Positions 62,847-64,000 of a stretch of DNA of 64,000 bases are shown one piece after another (the first letter of the stretch is position 1; the number at the start of each line of letters is the position of its first letter). Both the position numbers and the translations under genes were made by a program. The stretch lies in assembly GCF_000214415.1 (NCBI RefSeq), contig NC_015562.1, forward strand, positions 1 through 64,000, given 5' to 3'. This DNA is from Methanotorris igneus Kol 5 (GTDB taxonomy: Archaea; AGJL01; Methanococci; Methanococcales; Methanococcaceae). Below the pieces are notes generated by a model. It made no database searches. It worked only from the letters and a program-made list of their open reading frames with translations, and was not told the DNA's origin.

Positions 62847-62994
62847 TTTATCACCCATTAGTCGAAAAAATAACAATAAAAAATAAATAATGACAATACT
62901 TCAATAATAAATTATCAATTTAATTTTTATCGATTATTATATTTCAGCCAATTAGAATTATGTAATGGACTAAATAACAACAAGGAGGGAAATG

Positions 62995-64000
62995 ATGTTC
63001 CTAACTTTAGACGATTTTGATCTTGATGGAAAAACTGTTTTGTTGAGAGTGGATATAAACAGCCCAATAGATTTGAACACAGGCGTTGTTTTAGATGATA
63101 CAAGAATTAGGGCATGTAAAGAAACAATTGAAGAACTCTGCAATAAAAATGCGAGGGTAGTTATTCTTGCTCACCAAAGTAGGCCAGGAAAAAAGGACTT
63201 TACAACCTTAGAAATGCATGCAGAAAAACTCTCTGAGGTTTTGGATAGAGAAGTTAGATACATAGATGACATATTTGGTTCTTATGCAAGGAACGCTATA
63301 AAGAATATGAAAGATGGGGAAATAATACTACTTGAGAATGTAAGGTTCCTTGCAGAGGAAGTTTTGAAAGATTGGAAAAAATGGAAGGACATAACTCCAA
63401 AAAAGCAAGCAGAGACACATTTAGTAAAGAAATTATATCCATTGTGTGATTATTTTGTAAACGATGCGTTTGCAGCTGCACATAGAGCACAACCATCTTT
63501 AGTAGGATTTGCATATTATTTACCAATGATTGCTGGAAGAATTATGGAAAAAGAATTGAGTATTTTAGGAAAAGTATTAAAAAATCCTGAAAGACCTTGT
63601 ATCTTTGTTTTGGGTGGAGCCAAAGCAGATGACAGTATAAAAGTAATGAAAAATGTTTTAAAAAATGGATCAGCAGATAAGGTATTAACAACAGGAATTG
63701 TGGCAAACATCTTCTTAATAGCAAAGGGCTACAAACTGGGTGTAAATGAGAAGATTATTGAGGATATGGGATTAAAAGACCAAATAGGTATTGCAAAGGA
63801 ATTGTTGGATAAGTATGAGGACAAAATTATAACTCCAATAGATGCGGCTCTAAATATTGATGGAGAGAGGAAAGAAATTGATTTAGATATGGATATTGAA
63901 GTAGAATATCCAATCCACGATATTGGAGAAAAGACGATTGAATTATACAATGAGATTATTAAAGATGCAAAAACAATAGTTGCCAATGGGCCAGCAGGAG
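62995..64000 (+). CDS. pgk: Phosphoglycerate kinase (5' part, cut by window end)
   Basis: The first 335 codons of phosphoglycerate kinase, which transfers phosphate between 1,3-bisphosphoglycerate and ADP. The N-terminal domain has [45 protein letters not shown] and [20 protein letters not shown]; the nucleotide domain starts with [19 protein letters not shown], and the frame is still open at ANGPAG. GGAGGG at 62984-62989 supports ATG 62995; ATG 62992 is also possible. The 3' end lies beyond the window. Confidence 0.95.
   Translation, partial: MFLTLDDFDLDGKTVLLRVDINSPIDLNTGVVLDDTRIRACKETIEELCNKNARVVILAHQSRPGKKDFTTLEMHAEKLSEVLDREVRYIDDIFGSYARNAIKNMKDGEIILLENVRFLAEEVLKDWKKWKDITPKKQAETHLVKKLYPLCDYFVNDAFAAAHRAQPSLVGFAYYLPMIAGRIMEKELSILGKVLKNPERPCIFVLGGAKADDSIKVMKNVLKNGSADKVLTTGIVANIFLIAKGYKLGVNEKIIEDMGLKDQIGIAKELLDKYEDKIITPIDAALNIDGERKEIDLDMDIEVEYPIHDIGEKTIELYNEIIKDAKTIVANGPAG

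Noticed and set aside
1-64000. tRNA or rRNA genes
   Set aside because: No GC-rich cloverleaf-like or TTCGANTC-type segments were seen in any intergenic region. The only GC-rich island lacks tRNA features.

Overview
The window is AT-rich (about 70% A+T by eye) chromosomal DNA from a hyperthermophilic methanogen of the order Methanococcales, most like Methanocaldococcus or Methanotorris. Genus is inference; the order is well supported. The evidence is a mix of archaeal and methanogen genes: RadA, an HMf-type histone, ribosomal protein L37e, archaeal ThrS, HerA, SepF, geranylgeranyl reductase, an Ehb-type hydrogenase large subunit, the MtxX methanogenesis marker, coenzyme B pathway genes (aksF, hacB), HypB, and a selenocysteine-containing SelD with an archaeal 3'UTR SECIS. 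Most starts have a GGTGA-type Shine-Dalgarno 4-8 nt upstream, and promoters are TATA boxes of the TTTATATA kind.

Layout. 0.2-8 kb: radA, a secreted cell-wall-binding-repeat protein, a DUF366/radical SAM pair, mtxX, uppS, a PrcB-like lipoprotein and a metallo-beta-lactamase (MBL) protein. 8.0-8.7 kb: an orphan CRISPR array of 10 repeats and 9 spacers, leader on its right, with no cas genes in the window. 9-25.6 kb: a PUA/PP-loop protein, moaD, purF, rpl37e, a four-CBS protein, an MnmC-like methyltransferase, ehbN, tfrA, geranylgeranyl reductase with a short ferredoxin gene, a phoU-like/fetB pair, a RimK-type ligase and a site-2 protease. 26-46 kb: thrS, two related membrane proteins, a DinG/XPD-like helicase, a YkgJ-like protein, methyltransferases, a DHPS-like protein, mdh, histone, a repeat-flanked secreted protein, purD, a DUF2117-like protein, nadE, a PurM-superfamily protein, glyA and aksF. 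46-64 kb: a P-type ATPase, hypB, selD, an aspartate aminotransferase, UPF0201, an OB-fold protein, a methyltransferase-pheA operon, hacB, an MBL protein, herA, an AK6 kinase, sepF, an EamA protein and the 5' part of pgk.

The genes are mostly core metabolism. The unusual content is between them. At least 18 short palindromic elements share termini of the form TATAGTCGTGTGCG / CGCACACGACTATA and carry internal GGCAAAAC...GTTTTGCC hairpins. Two nested insertions show that they duplicate a TA dinucleotide, as MITEs of the IS630/Tc1-mariner type do. Other families are a CGCTCAT...ATGAGCG element (three copies, two flanking a secreted-protein gene), a TATAGTCAGTGACAAAA element, a GTGGTGTATAATT element, and a GAGCGAAGC / GGATGCAACC hairpin element. 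Several lie exactly at gene 3' ends and supply the stop codon.

The observations I rate highest are: selD, where a 22-bp perfect inverted repeat would let the mRNA just after the UGA Sec codon pair with the segment spanning the stop codon, 57 nt before the SECIS; a GC-rich structured RNA candidate near 55.3 kb; a shared promoter/5' leader ahead of fetB and a small membrane gene; and two solitary sequences that look like a CRISPR leader with a single decayed repeat of a different CRISPR type.
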